In this document: piece by piece, positions 1 to 12,616 of the stretch
Layout: every line of letters starts with the position of its first letter
How positions within the stretch are numbered: position 1 is the first letter of the stretch
From: Bemisia tabaci
Lineage: Eukaryota > Arthropoda > Insecta > Hemiptera > Aleyrodidae
NCBI RefSeq assembly: GCF_918797505.1
Contig: NC_092795.1
Coordinates: forward strand, 31,421,131-31,485,130
Reading direction: 5' to 3'
Length of the DNA stretch: 64,000 bases
The notes under the pieces: generated by a model
Databases searched by the model: none
What the model saw: the letters and a program-made list of their open reading frames with translations, nothing else
Told to the model about the DNA's origin: nothing
Translations under genes and position numbers: made by a program

Positions 1-90
1 AAACACAAATTAAAGAATTAAATGCAGAACATAATCAAATAGAACGGAACAGAATTGGATTTACTTTATAGAGTTTCTTCACTTAATCAA

Positions 91-315
91 GGAGCTTTCC
101 GGCAAAAGGGCCCATATCAAAAAATCTTGTTTGGAAAAAGTTCTTTTGAAGACTCCATTATTACTTCCTGGCCACTGACGGTGACTTACATCAGAAATGT
201 GGGTCCAAGCTCTGATGTGAGTCACAGTCAGTGGCCAGAAAGTAAGTGTGGAACTTCAAATGAATTTTCTCAATCGCCATTTTTAACTCTTGGCCCATTT
301 CCCGGAAAGCTCCGC
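91..315. mobile_element. Foldback (MITE-like) element in eIF2B3 intron
   Basis: A nearly continuous inverted repeat. The left end GGAGCTTTCCGG (91 on) matches the complement of CCGGAAAGCTCC (ending at 315). The inner arms TGGCCACTGACGGTGAC (about 169-185) and GTCACAGTCAGTGGCCA meet around a short loop near position 205. No coding capacity. No clear target-site duplication was found. It lies downstream of the last visible eIF2B3 exon, so it is probably intronic. Confidence 0.75.
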
Positions 316-693
316 AATTATCTGTTTGTTTTAGCTAAAAAGTGCACACTTTCATAATCAGTTCAATATAACTCTCGCTTCAAATAAGCCTACATGCCAG
401 GAGCTTCTAGAGGGTATAATTCTGGATTAAAAAATAAGAAGAAAAAACATTTAACAGAATTGTGTAAAAATTCACATTAAATTTTTGCTAAGATGTTTAA
501 AGTACCTAAATAAGTCGATTTACAGATAACTTTGACGTTCCAATTTTTTTTGCAATTTTTGAAAATTTTCTTCTTGCACCAGAGCAAGTAAGATTGTAAA
601 CTAATTTTATTTTGGAAAAAAATTGAGTTTTGAGACCAGCAAAGGGGTATAGGCAGAGAGAGGAAGAGGAGAGTTTGAATCATTATTACATAC

Positions 694-3361
694 CTGTCTT
701 ACTCTTAGATTTTGGACCTGGAGTGGGAAGAGAAGCAAAATTTTCCTCTTGTGAGGGGAAAAATACAGCCGTTAGAGTTGCATTATACTTTCTATGAGCA
801 TTCAGGACAGCATGCAGATCTATACTAGTTATGAGATCACAACTTATGACAAGCACATCGGACTGGCAAGAAAAAAACAAGGGATATTAGTAAATTCTTA
901 CACAGATACCACCCACAGACACTAAATTTTATGGAAAAAGAAAAAAAAGAATCATCATTTATATTTTAACGAATTTAATTGAATCAAATCTGATGGGTAA
1001 GAGACTTTTTTCTCAATATACAGCATTAGTTTTACTTAGTTATACTTCATGAATTCCTGAAGTGAAAATTCCATGATCTCTAATTAAACGCAGATTTTTG
1101 TAGAGCACAGAGCAAGAGTATTCTTCAACCAAAGTTAATAAATTAGGGTGTTAACATGAACTACAAAACTGTCTTAATGAAAGAAATTATTTTTTTTTGA
1201 AAATTTTTGTTTCCAAACAAATTTGATTCCTGAGTATTTTGAGAGTCAATGACTTGAAAATTGTCAAGTAAGTATCAGCATACCCCATTCAGAAATTAAA
1301 AAATCTAAATCTCTCTTCCTGTATTCACCGCTAACTCCACTATTTTTCTTCGGAAAAACTTAAAGAGAGCTTAAACTTAAACTTCGGAAAAGGCAATAAG
1401 AGGAATTTTGGAAAGAGTTGAGAGTTAAACATCTGAGTCATTCTATGTCAACTTAAACTGGGTTTTTATGACCATTTCAGATTTTGATGAAATTTGTCGG
1501 GGCTTCAGAATCTAAATGGATTAGCATTTTCACAAAATTTCAAATTTCTGGGTTACTTAGACCCAGAGTTATGGGGGTCCAAAGTTGGTCAAAAACCCCC
1601 TTAATTGTATTATCTTCATCGATTTGAACAGTCATACCTATTTCCTATTATAAGTGGCTAGAGAGTTCATTTTGGTTCGAAATGCAATGTCTAATCATCA
1701 CTCTAATTAATGGGACCATATTTTTCCTCTTTTGTGCAGAGGAAGAACCAGCGCCCCAATGACATTTTTTTAGAAGAGGTGGAGGCATACTGTGTAACCA
1801 AAAGACGTCTCTTCCACTATTTGTCCAAATTTTATACTAAGACCAGTTATATTTTAGTGAGAGAGCTCTAAAATTTTTAGGCTGATTCCTTCATTTTTAA
1901 ATTTTTAATAAAGATGCCTCTCTTGTTTTCTCACCATTTCCTGTAGCTCACTTTCCAAGCAACTGCTGTTAATAAAAACACCAGCTTCTTAAATTTTTAA
2001 CAAAACTGCTCTCCAGGTCTGGGGAACAGTTTGTCCCATGAAATTCTCAAGGCTAAACGCCTCGGCAGCTGGATGTGAAAATAGACGCAGAGGACTTGAA
2101 AAATCCAATACCTTGATGAAGTCTGCAATATGTCTAAGGGAGTCTGCTGTACCCCAGTCTTCATTTACAGGAATTCCAAAAACATCTAGTCTAAGCTTCA
2201 GACCGCAATCCTCCAGAATTGCTTCTGTCTCACTTTTGACAGCCTCTTGAACGACAACAATAACTTCTAAAATTAGAAATAAAAAAGCCAACGAATGAGT
2301 GATGATTCGTGAAATGCAGTAACATGTCAAAGAGATATATGTCTGGAAATAGGTACATTGGGTGACAAATAATATCACCTTAAATAACAGCTAAAAAGAG
2401 TGTTATAATATCTTGAGAGGAGGTCTGTTGCTTTAATAAAATGCAAAGTTCTGGAAATGGAACTGAATACCAATTAGCAATAAAAGTCAATTAACGTTCA
2501 GCACTTTAAGAAAAACCTTATCTGCTTCAGGAATAGACTTAATCTGAATTTTATTACACCTAAGATGGGTTTGGCATAATTCTAAGCTCAAGCCCTGCAG
2601 CAAATGAAGGACTATACCACCAACAGTTGAGGTATGGCCCTGAGCAAATGCTATTTTTTCAAGGAGCAATTTTAGGAGCAAAATTTGAGATGACACCACT
2701 GATTGAGAGCGACTGTGGTACTATCATCAATTACTTCGTGATTGTGGTTCAACTGCAGACGCTACCATGTGCAGGTACGTAGTAAAAATCTTTGGCGTAT
2801 GACCCTCTATAATAGACACCTGCCAGCTTGACTAGTACGATTGACATTCATGCATTATTTGTTCGCCAATTGCCATCCAGAATGAGAGATGTTCTTCCAA
2901 AACATTGCAAGTCATATACGTGGTGTAATCTTCACTCATTGACAGAGAACTATCCTTTCTACTTTCGTAAATATGATTAGTTGAGGTATTTACCTAAGCT
3001 TTTGTATTGCAAAATATACAAACTACACTCCTTGAGAAGGATAATGTATAGGTAGTTACTCATGGACTAAATTATTTGCACCACCATTCTTTGCGCAAAA
3101 GCATTTTGAAGGAGAATTCCGGTGAGTGTTATGGATTTGATGAGGTATCATCGACTAACGCAAGTGAAAAATTTTGATGAGAAAAATTAGATGAGAATAC
3201 TTGCCTTGAAATCCGAAATGTTCAAGCATCTGCAAAGAATACCAAACCATTGGGTAGTTGCCTACAGGGAGCAAACATTTTGCTTTTCTGGCTGTAATTT
3301 CAGTCATTCGAGAGCCCTTCCCACCAGCGAGGACAACAGCTTGGTATTCGAGCAATACCAT
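694..3361 (-). CDS. eIF2B3: Translation initiation factor eIF2B subunit gamma (5' part of gene)
   Basis: Gamma subunit of the guanine-nucleotide exchange factor eIF2B, which reloads eIF2 with GTP in the cytosol; with epsilon it forms the catalytic subcomplex. Three coding exons are seen, read leftwards: 3361-3205, 2266-2112 and 862-694, in phases that join cleanly (160 codons plus one base). Exon 1 gives the nucleotidyltransferase-like signature LAGGKGSRM followed by KCLLPVGNYP (residues about 11-36). Exon 2 holds WGTADSLRHI and exon 3 DVLVISCDLI, both hallmarks of the family. The start at 3361 puts MVLLEYQAVV where other family members have MEFQAVV. Intron 1 uses a GC donor (CAAG|GCAAGT). 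The last visible exon ends in a good donor (GACAG|GTATGT), so the rest of the gene, including the left-handed beta-helix part, lies beyond base 1. Head to head with XRCC1. Identification is firm. Confidence 0.93.
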
Positions 3362-3946
3362 TTTCAGTCACTAAAAGGCGCAATAGAGAAAGAAAAATTT
3401 AATTAGAGAGCCAGCAATAAAACTAAATCAATACCGATGTTAGAAATTAGCAATCTAAGGAGACTGGAAAGAACTTTTAATCTGAGTACACATTACTTCA
3501 AGTCCAAAACTTACTATCACTCACTTAACCTCAAAGTGAGTTGCGAGCTTTTGTTTTGATTTGACGATGACGTCATTTATCTCGAGATTTCATGATATGA
3601 CGTCACACTGAATGAGTAAATTTACAAAAATTGCTGTAAAATTTCTTTTTTTTGTCTTCAAAGTCTTCAAAGCTCTCGAAATTGAAATTATTTCTTTATT
3701 TCTACAAACTACAGTTTATTACTTCCTTTTTAATCGAAAAATTAGAAATTGAATTCTCCAAACTCTCTTAGTTGACCAGATATTCTGACGTCACAATGAT
3801 GATCCGCGTGCGCGCCTTTCCGAGTTTTGAAACGAATTTCACAATGTTGTTGTTTTGAAAATAGTCAGCGATTTTATCAAACCATGTTCACTTTTTTAAC
3901 TCAGTCAGTTTTAATGTGTTACCATTGAAATATCCAACGAGGAAAT
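3362..3946. promoter_or_regulatory. Divergent promoter region between eIF2B3 and XRCC1
   Basis: About 585 bp separate the two start codons, which point away from each other. The region must hold both 5' UTRs and both transcription starts. Three perfect TGACGTCA palindromes (CRE, bound by CREB/ATF-type bZIP factors) lie at 3568-3575, 3598-3605 and 3786-3793. A short GC-rich patch with GCGTGCGCGCC follows the third. No TATA box in a convincing place was noted. A shared bidirectional promoter is inferred from the layout. Confidence 0.7.
3568..3793. promoter_or_regulatory. Cluster of three perfect CRE (TGACGTCA) sites
   Basis: Exact 8-bp palindromes at 3568-3575, 3598-3605 and 3786-3793, the first two 30 bp apart (start to start). 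Four other exact copies occur in the rest of the window (37567, 38501, 41078 inside a numb exon, 54426), so this local density stands out. Binding by CREB/ATF proteins is known for the motif; use here is inference. Confidence 0.6.
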
Positions 3947-6900
3947 ATGGCTCCTGTGAACCTAGTCAAAGTACTGAGTGTCAATTCAGAGGATTCCGTA
4001 AGAACAACTTACTCCTGTACTTCTCTCCGCTCTTCTTGGCTCTTCTCCGCCTTACCTAATACTATAGTCGGAATTTTCGATCAACATTTTCATACACCCC
4101 TAATGCATGCTGGGAATCAGTTAAGAATGGTTAATCGGAAGGGATGTACCAGTGTCATTAATTTACTCTAGAAACGTTACTGGACGGTCATGTGGTTGAA
4201 TCTGGAATAAAAATTGATGCTGTCCCTCCCTCATAATACGAACAAAAAATATGAGTGCAGTTGTTCGTCCTCCCACTAAAGCTTTGCCAGTCATGACCCT
4301 TAGCATACCCAAGGCTTTGACGACCAGTAGTCTCACAGGAGCCACTTGACGCAAGTGAGAATATCTCAATCGATGTGTGTAACGCACATGGCACCCTAGA
4401 AGGCTGGTTGATTAGCATGACTGCCAAGGTAGGCAATCTGTCACATACTACCTGATTAAAAAATACAGTATGATGGAAAGTTTGTAACCCTGGAAGCTGA
4501 TTCAAAAGGTTACCAAGTTAAGCCATCGGTATGTGAATATATTTTCCCCTATCCATCATATTTAATCCACTATGTATTTTCATTGTGTCTCACCATGGAT
4601 ATCTCCTCTTAGTGTAAAAGTAAAAGATTATGGGTGCAACTGTCAAACTTATATCTATTCTGTTCATAGGTTCATAATGCTCAAAATTTACTGCTGAAAG
4701 ACAATCCAAGTAAAAAGTGGAAATGTAAAACTCCCGGTGAAAAGCAAGCTGTCGTTATTTTACAATTGGAGAAAGCTTCAAAAATCACAGGAATAGACAT
4801 CGGCAATGAATTCTCAGCATTTGTTGAGGTTCTTGTCGCGAAATCAACCTCAAATGAAGATGACTACAAGGTAAACGCTCACATATTTTTGCAAGTGGTA
4901 ATTATGGATTTCACAATATTGCCAAAACTCTTGGGGTCATTAAAGACATTGAATAGAGGGGGTCATGACTGTTGTAAACCCTAAGCATACTTGTGGCTCT
5001 GTCGACTGCTGGCCTCACAAGACCATTAAACTCAAGCGACTGCATCCTGATTGAAACCACCGGTGTGGCGCTTGTGGAACTCTTTGATGCCGGTTGTAAT
5101 AACCCTTACTGGTGTGGCAGGCAAGGTGTTAAATTTTTATGCACAAGCGAATAATCCTCCAAAACTTCAATAGAAATTCGCTTGAATTTTTGTGGTGACT
5201 GTCTGAAGTCTTTCTATCACAACCTATCAAGAAATTTCAGGTTTTACTTAAGTAAGTAACTTGAAAATAGAGTAAAAAAAATGCAAAGAGTTGAAAATTA
5301 CTAAAAATCTATATTTTGACTAAGTATGGACTCCTTTCCTCCTGTCAATAGCTAAGCCCTTTGACAAAATCTGCTGCTATCTCTTTCAAGGTACATTCTT
5401 AGATATCATCTTGTCAAAACATAATCATAGGGCAGGGAACTTCCTCTGCGATCATCAGGTTCCCTGTGTTGACAGATTTGCAGGGTTTCTGGTGGTTTTG
5501 AAAACCTAGAAAGTTACACTACTGAAAAGTCAGAAAATTTACAGAACAGTCAATAAATTTTGTGAGTAGTGCGTTGGCTCAGTTAGGTACCTCAACCAAT
5601 GTCATTTGAAAGAATGCAAAAAATTTTGGAATACATTCTTCCATAATTTGAATCTCTGGTTTTCTAAAATTTAGTACTTACATATAATGTACAGAACAGA
5701 AATCTCAGTCAAGTTTAGAGATCAGGAAAAGTCAATTTTGAAATCAGGAAAACGCAAAAAAGAATCGAGGAATTTGAAAATGGAGGAATTATTGAAACTC
5801 TTGGAACACTTTTAGAGGTAGAATGGCAGAAGAACTATGTATGAGCCTATCTATGTATGTAGCTGAAGTAATGAGTTTTAATTTCTAGGTGCTGTTGGTT
5901 GCATCATCTCTGATGTCCTTTGATGAATCAAAAAATGGAACGAACACAAACTCGGTGAAGTTCTTCAGTCATAGTCAACTGTCTAAGCCAACTGTAGATG
6001 ACAGCTGGGATCGAATCAAGATCATATGCACGCAACCATTTAACAAGCATGTTCAGTACGGATTGTCGTTCATTATAGTACACACAAAAGCTGCTGAAGT
6101 CAGTGAAGATGATAAGTTGCCAAACTTGGGAAAGTTCACTTGGAAACAGACAGAAAATGATGATGGTTTTTCTGCGGGAAGTCTCTTCACCAAGAAAAAG
6201 CTGGACGGAGGGCCATTAATAGGTATTTTCTTTTTACTTTCAGCATATTTTCCTTATGAAATTAGATTTCTTTTCTCTTCTTCTCTCTACCAATTTGTTA
6301 CATCCACAACCTGCAGCCCAAGAATCACGAAAGTCATACATGCAAAAAAATTATAAATAATTGAGAACAACCGGTAGAGAGTAGAATACTGACACAAAAC
6401 TATGAGATAGTCATAGAACAAAGGACAAATCAAAGTATGTAAAGAGAAAATAGTTCCTTAGAAAATAGCTCATCCATGTTGTAGAAGGCCTATTTGAGCA
6501 CGAATGCTTGAAGATAGTTCCATCTATATGAAGGACTTAGGATCTAGGGGATCCCCCTTTCTAGAAAGTTTGGGACTTTTATCAAGAGAGTATTTAACAG
6601 GTACCTAGATCGAGACGTTTATTCTGTTCGTTTCAGAGATAGATAGATAAGTCAAACTTTTCCTGCGTTATGAAATTGTATCTTGTCTCCCAGAACAATG
6701 CCTTCATTTAGGAGAGCATATTTCAGGCTTTCAAAAATTAAACTCCAAAATTGGAAGTAAATTTCTGGAACTGCCTTGCGGTTCTATGGTGATAACTTGA
6801 CTGGTGAAAACATCTCATCTGATCAGATTTTGAATAAAATGAATAAATAGTATAAAAGTAGATGAAGACCTCATTATCATTATAGACTGTGTATAAAATT

Positions 6901-8951
6901 TTATTTATTGATACATAGTTGAAGTAAAAAAAATGTGTGTCTCGGGTTGCAAAGTCTCGGCTCATGTTTTATTTTTCAAAAGAAACCCAATCAACTGTCC
7001 AAGTTTAAACTTTCTGTGGAATTTCCTCAATGATTCTAAAAAGAATCACACAAAATTGCATGGAAACAAGTTGATTCGTTTTTCATCATAGAGAAAAAAA
7101 AGGAGGTGTTTGCATCTTGAGGTTTGTTTACCCTATGACGTAGGTCTGTACAACCTGGCCAGCGAAATCCGGAATTCGAAGTATGAAAAACAGACCATAA
7201 TGTCCCATTTTTTTGCTTAAATCAACTCATGATATAATTTCAAGCACTTTTTATAGAATGACTTTTTTCCATTAATTACACCATTTCCAAAAAAATCGAT
7301 GATAAACGTCGCTGTACCGACCTACGTCATCAAAAAAATTCCAAGATGCCCGAAATGCAAACCCCTCCTTTTTTTCTCTATGGTTTTTCATAAAGAAAAT
7401 CAAACTTAATCAGAAATTTATAAATGTTGCAATTGAGATACGCATTTTTTGCATTTAGCCAGCGATATCGAAGTACAATCAACGAAAATATGTCTATAAA
7501 TCTAAATGTATAAACAATCAAAAATATCATTCATACTATTCTTTCTGTGATCTTTGTCCATAGCTCTTTACTGTGCCCCTATGTTGTTTTAACAAACATT
7601 TTTCTTTTCAGAGGATGAATCCAAAGTTAACACAGGAGCAAAAGCAACGACCAAAAATCTAACTGATTCTGGGGAACCACCGAAAACTAAACTAGATAGG
7701 AATTCAAATAGTGAAAAAAAGAAGGTAAAGGATACCGGTTCAGCATCAAAGACAAAAGATACTGATTCAAACAGCAGACGCACTGTAAAGAACCGTTTAA
7801 TTTATGATGATGATGATGAAGAGGAGCCAACTAGAAGTCAAAAACGCAAAAAACTAAATACATCTGATAACAAAAATGATGACATTTCTTCTCAATCCAA
7901 GGCAAGCATTCTTAATTCTGAAGAAAACAAGGTTACCAATAGAATTTCTCTAAACGAACCGTCATCCTCTACAAAGAACGACTCAGGAAAAATTAGTGTC
8001 CCAAGTAATTTACCCACCACAGACCCAATTCCATCTGCATCAAGTTCTTCCTCAAGGAAGCGCAAAGTGGAGAGGGAAATTAAAAATTTCTATGAGCTCC
8101 TTGAAGATGTAGTTTTTGTCATAAGTGGATTCGAAAATCCCTACAGAGGTCAGCTCAGGTCTAAAGCTTTAGAAATGGGAGCAAAGTACAAGCCGGATTG
8201 GAACTCGGCATGTACTCACTTAATCTGCGCTTTTCCGAACACGCCTAAGTTCCAGCAAGTTCAAGGGAAAGGCAAAATCGTGAAGAAAGAGTGGATAGAA
8301 GAGTGTTATGCACAGAAAAGGAGGTTTCCGTGGCGCCGCTTTGCATTAGACAGGAAAGATAAGAAGAAACCGGAAAGTGAGGATGAAATATTTACTAATG
8401 CAGATGATGTGCCGGAAGAATCAGATTGCGATACTGATGAGGAAGTGAATCGAATTCAGCAAAAGAAGAAAAAAGCTGCCAACCCCTTGAATGATGATTC
8501 TGATAGTGACACGACCTCAAAACGACCTCAAAGAAAGCGAACAAAAGTTCTCAGTGTTTACGATGAAGACACTGATATAGATGAAGAGGAAGAGAAACCT
8601 ATCCCTAAGAAAAATTCCAGAGATACCTCAATAACCGAAAAACTGCCTTTACCATACTTACCTGACTTTTTTTCGGGCAAAACTTTTTACATTAGCTCTC
8701 TCATCAAAAGCCCAGAGGCCAAGGCTTACTTACAGCGTTGTGTCATAGCGTACAAAGGTACGGTTGTGTTAGATTTAGTTAAGAAAATTGATTTTGTTCT
8801 GGTTGATAATGATTATGAGCCAGGCGGACACAGAAGTATAGAACTAATCAAAGAAAATCATCCGGATGTTCTCATCGTACAACAGGAATGGATCAGAGAA
8901 TGCTCAGCCCTAGGCCAGTTAGTCCCTCATGATAAATATGTGTGTGAGTAA
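3947..8951 (+). CDS. XRCC1: DNA repair scaffold protein XRCC1
   Basis: Nuclear scaffold of single-strand-break and base-excision repair. In the family the N-terminal domain binds DNA polymerase beta, BRCT1 binds poly(ADP-ribose)/PARP1 and BRCT2 binds DNA ligase III. Coding exons: 3947-3997, 4670-4870, 5889-6222 and 7612-8951, all GT-AG and in phase, giving 641 aa, close to the vertebrate length. N-terminal domain about residues 1-150 (IDIGNEFSAFVEVLV; WDRIKIICTQPF). BRCT1 is about residues 354-437 (FVISGFENPYRGQLRSKALE, THLICAFPNTPK, VKKEWIEEC). BRCT2 is about 545-641 (LPDFFSGKTFYISS, QQEWIREC). Linkers are Ser/Lys rich with acidic patches such as DDDDEEEPT and YDEDTDIDEEEE, resembling the CK2-phosphorylated sites that recruit PNKP/aprataxin FHA domains. 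The unusually large last exon (1340 bp) carries the linker and both BRCT domains. Identification is firm. Confidence 0.96.
7087..7382. mobile_element. TIR element (MITE) in XRCC1 intron 3, 9-bp target duplication
   Basis: A 296-bp element starting CATAGAGAAAAAAAAGGAGG and ending in the inverted form CCTCCTTTTTTTCTCTATG; the arms continue inward (GTTTGCAT; CTACGTCAT against ATGACGTAG). It is flanked by an exact 9-bp direct repeat GTTTTTCAT at 7078-7086 and 7383-7391. No ORF. A 9-bp duplication is usual for Mutator-like transposases; assignment to that superfamily is inference. Confidence 0.85.
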
Positions 8952-9455
8952 CACTTGTCCGGGGAGAGAATGATTAGATGTGCATTGCATAATTTGTGAT
9001 GATTCATTCTCTGGACCAATCATTGAAATCAAAGCTCAGCTTGTGAAAGTCCGGGTGTAGCAGCCGTTGCTTAAGTCCAGAACAGGTGGTATGTCTACAT
9101 AACTCACAATAATGGCTTTCACAGCCAGAGATTGCTTTTCACCTTTTCTTTAAGTTACCCTCAATAATTTTAAAATTGAAATAGAGCACTTGTTCTGTAA
9201 GCGTTTTAACACCATCCAAAGTTCACAGCAGGCAGGAGTCCTATAAGATAGCGAGTGATCATTTGGAAACAGTTGAGTTCTGTTTGTGTTTTTTTAATGC
9301 ATCTTTCAATCTATTTTTATGGATTTTTATTAAATTAGTACCTGAGTTGGCCAGTTCCATAGTGTGATGATAATGGAAAAAGACATGTCAGCCAGTGAGA
9401 CAGAAATATGTTTTGCACTATTTTCTTATCTCATTGAAAAATCACTTATCTGCGC

Positions 9456-9572
9456 AATAAAGCTAATGAATTTTACGTATGCTTTCTATTTTTTTTATTG
9501 TTGAAAACCATCGATCCTCATCAGTGTAGAATAGTATAAGCATGTCATCTTTTCATGGTTTAAAATAATAAA
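9456..9572 (+). terminator. Candidate poly(A) signals of XRCC1
   Basis: AATAAA hexamers at 9456-9461 and 9567-9572, about 0.5-0.6 kb after the XRCC1 stop codon on the same strand. Either could end the transcript. No cDNA is available to choose between them. Confidence 0.4.
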
Positions 9573-10552
9573 TTGTGCAGAGGCGACACAGAAGGAATGC
9601 GTGTTTAATTCAAGGACATGCATTCAAGCACCATCATTTTAAGTGCTTTTGTCAAAGCAGGATGATTCCATGGAAATAAGAGACCTAAATTGTAATCTAT
9701 TAGTCAAGGAGTAATGAAAATTTTTTAAATACTTCTTTTATCATAGAAAATGTTTTATTTATTGGTTGATAAGCATTAATGTGAAATACCTCTTTAGTAG
9801 CAACGTCTCTCAAAAAAGTTTCCTAAAAAAGTCTTAAAGTTTCCAATGTTAGAAACTCATTTTCTCAATTTCCATGTTGTCGATTAAAAATCTAACATCA
9901 AATTAGTGTCGAATTCCAAAAGAAGATCCGAAAGAATCCAATCTGGGTTGGATTTTAGACAGTTCTCAATTATTTAACCTTTACTAACGTTTTGGACCGA
10001 TATGGTGTCGGGAAAGCCACATTATATAGGCCCTGGGTTCGGGCTCAAAACCTATTTTCGCTTCTCTTAGAGGGTCTTGTGCAGAGGTGCAAAGTAAAAA
10101 ATCATTTTGCTGAAAAGTGAAATAACGATTTTTAGGGGCTACTTACGCAACTTGTAACAATTATCCAAGAACTTGTCATGAAATTTTAAAACGTGACTCA
10201 TAATATACTTTAAAAAAATTCCCCATTTTTAAGTATGTGTTTCACGGTATCTGATCGTGAGTCCACTGCAGATTTTTTTAAAAAAATCTCACGAAATTTT
10301 ATGAACATTATACAATTAGATTTTTCAAGGGTTCATGAAATTTTGCATCACTGGTCTTGTGTATTTTCACCACTACAGATGCACAGTTATTATTTCGAGA
10401 TGAAGCAAGAGAAAGTTGTGATTTTCTCCCCTCTCTTTCCAAGCGAAACTCACAAAATTCATTTATTTTTCTGCAAGAGAAATTCGTCAAGCTGTCATTT
10501 TAAAGACATTTTAAAGCAGAGACTAAGAATTTGAGTATTTAAAACTTACCCA

Positions 10553-10806
10553 CTGACAGTGTTTAGCAGAAAGCAACTGAGCCCATCAGCTATTGCCGAA
10601 ATTAACTGGGTAATTTAATTTTTTACAAGAGAATGTTTGCGCGGATTCCTTAAAAAATTTTAAGGATGCTTAGTGCTATGCGGAAAATTTACTGTAAGTA
10701 ATTAGCAAAAAATCCGCACAACCTTTTTCATTTAAAAATTTAAATTACCCAGTTAAATTTGGCAATAGCTGATGTGGCTTGGTTCCTTTCTGCTTAACGC
10801 AGTCTG
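10553..10806. mobile_element. Foldback MITE, family A (diverged copy)
   Basis: The inverted ends read TTTAGCAGAAAGCAACTGAG on the left and CTTGGTTCCTTTCTGCTTAA on the right. The arms continue through CAGCTATTGCC and AACTGGGTAATTTAA. The same element is better preserved at 23051-23305. No ORF. Confidence 0.75.
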
Positions 10807-11194
10807 CATCCATCGCCAAAATAAGCCTGTAAGTAAGTAAGAATAAGTAATTCAAGAATAATTAAGGCTGAAAAACTTTGTTTTCTTGAAAGAAAAAAAA
10901 ATCCTTTAAGTTGATTAAGTAGTTTTACCTCTACCATATTTTACTTGATTTTTCTAATTTTTCTCCCCACTGCATTTTTTTCTATTATTTTTAAAACTCA
11001 ACTCAAATAACTGCTCTTTTTGGCCAAAATTCAATCTAGCGGGCTTTAAGCCGCTTTTTGTCTCATTTCTATTTATGAATCAGTGTAGCCAAGTAAGTAA
11101 TTTAGTTATCAATTGTATTCATACGTAAAAATGTTCAATTGCACAAGCCGGCAACATCAACTCTGGCACAAGGCAGTCAGCCAGCTGATAAGCG

Positions 11195-11209
11195 CCCCCC
11201 CCCCCCCCC
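11195..11209. repeat. C15 homopolymer
   Basis: Fifteen uninterrupted cytosines followed by TTCGAG, in AT-rich DNA. One of five C/G runs of 15-17 bases in the window. Confidence 0.95.
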
Positions 11210-12616
11210 TTCGAGTTGCGATTTTAGCTTTGGCACTCACATGTTCCTGCTATGGTTGAATGATGGATTTATCAGTTATGTAATCAAAAAGTTTTTGTAA
11301 AGTTTTAGAACTTTTCCGGCTCATATCCCGCGATCATCCGAATTCAGCTCTTTCACCTAAAATCTTATCAATCCTAATCCTAACCTCAAAAACGGCCGCA
11401 CCTTCGACTCCAATTCAAGATTGAAACTTCATTTGGGTTATTTTTTCAGGGTTATTTTCAGTTTTTTTTTCTGAGTAGTGGGTTTCATGTGTGGGAGTTA
11501 GTGTTTGAATACATTTTGCACCATCTGATTGCGTAAGTATACCTTGAATTTTAGCAGTTTCAGTGCGTCGCTTATTTTGGTGTCTTGTTTACCAACAGTC
11601 ACTTCGGACTGTCAATTTTGAAACTGATAAGCTCAGAAAGTTCATTAATTTCATGATTGACATCAACTCAGTGCAATATGATGACTCTCCAAGGTAATCA
11701 TTCAATTATCGGTCTTGTTTGTATCACCATCACTGCATGCTGAAAGTGGTACCGACAAGCGTTATCTGATGAGTTCTTAAACAACACACTTTGACTACCC
11801 AAAGGTTATGCTGCGTTAAGACCATCAATACATTTCGAAACTCATTTGAGCTATCTATTTTTGTAAACCCCCTGTAACTTTTCCAAAATGTGACGAGACA
11901 ATCCAATACTCTGAAGATAGGAAGACATTTATATCAATAGTTTACACTCGAGTTAACATCAAAGAATCTTGTTTCAATGAAGGCGATTTGAGTCAGGTGC
12001 TGCGCTCCGATTTTTTGTCTACCAGAAGAAATCCTTTCTCGGTCCAAGGTCGTAACAATTTGTACCTTTAACGCAAGTGATTACTCACGATTCAATCTTC
12101 GATATCTAATCTGTGCAGCAAAAAAAAAATGCAAAAATATTTTGACAACATTGACACAACGTTCTGTCAATAAAATAGGGTCACTACATTGTTGTGGCGA
12201 TGTTTTTGCACAGGTTTCCCAGGTAGGCTTTGGGGAACAGTGAGAGTCTTGATCTTCTTCTCTTCATCAAGTACCAGGCTATTATATTTCCTAATTTCTA
12301 TTTTCTAAAAGGTACTTCTTTAGCTAAAATCTTAAATGCATTTTTCCTACAGCAATGTTGCAAATCTATTATACTTTATTTCATCAGAAGAAATCTAAAA
12401 TTTTTCTTGCATTTTCTAATTTTGCTTCAGTACCTACCTAGTTCAAAATATTCAGGAAACTATTTCCAGGAGATACTTTTTTAGTTCGCTTCTCAAAATA
12501 TTATTAGAGACTTTTATTAAATCTTGCAATGGAGGTATGCATTTTCGTACTGTAGCCATTGACGTATCAAACACATGGTTAATACAGCAACTTCACAAGT
12601 GTTTTGATTTCAGAAT

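Larger units (their letters stand above)
9573..12613. other. Intergenic stretch XRCC1 to COQ8
   Basis: No supported gene. It holds a diverged repeat at about 10090-10270 that recurs near 19850-20060 (shared TTGCTGAAA, CAACAATTATCCAAGAA), a foldback element at 10553-10806 and a C15 tract at 11195-11209. The COQ8 promoter and a non-coding first exon probably lie in its right half, because the COQ8 start codon sits only three bases after a splice acceptor. Confidence 0.5.

Noticed and set aside
2487..2699. Possible extra eIF2B gamma exon
   Set aside because: The exons on either side already join in phase and in family order; this peptide has no counterpart in the family.
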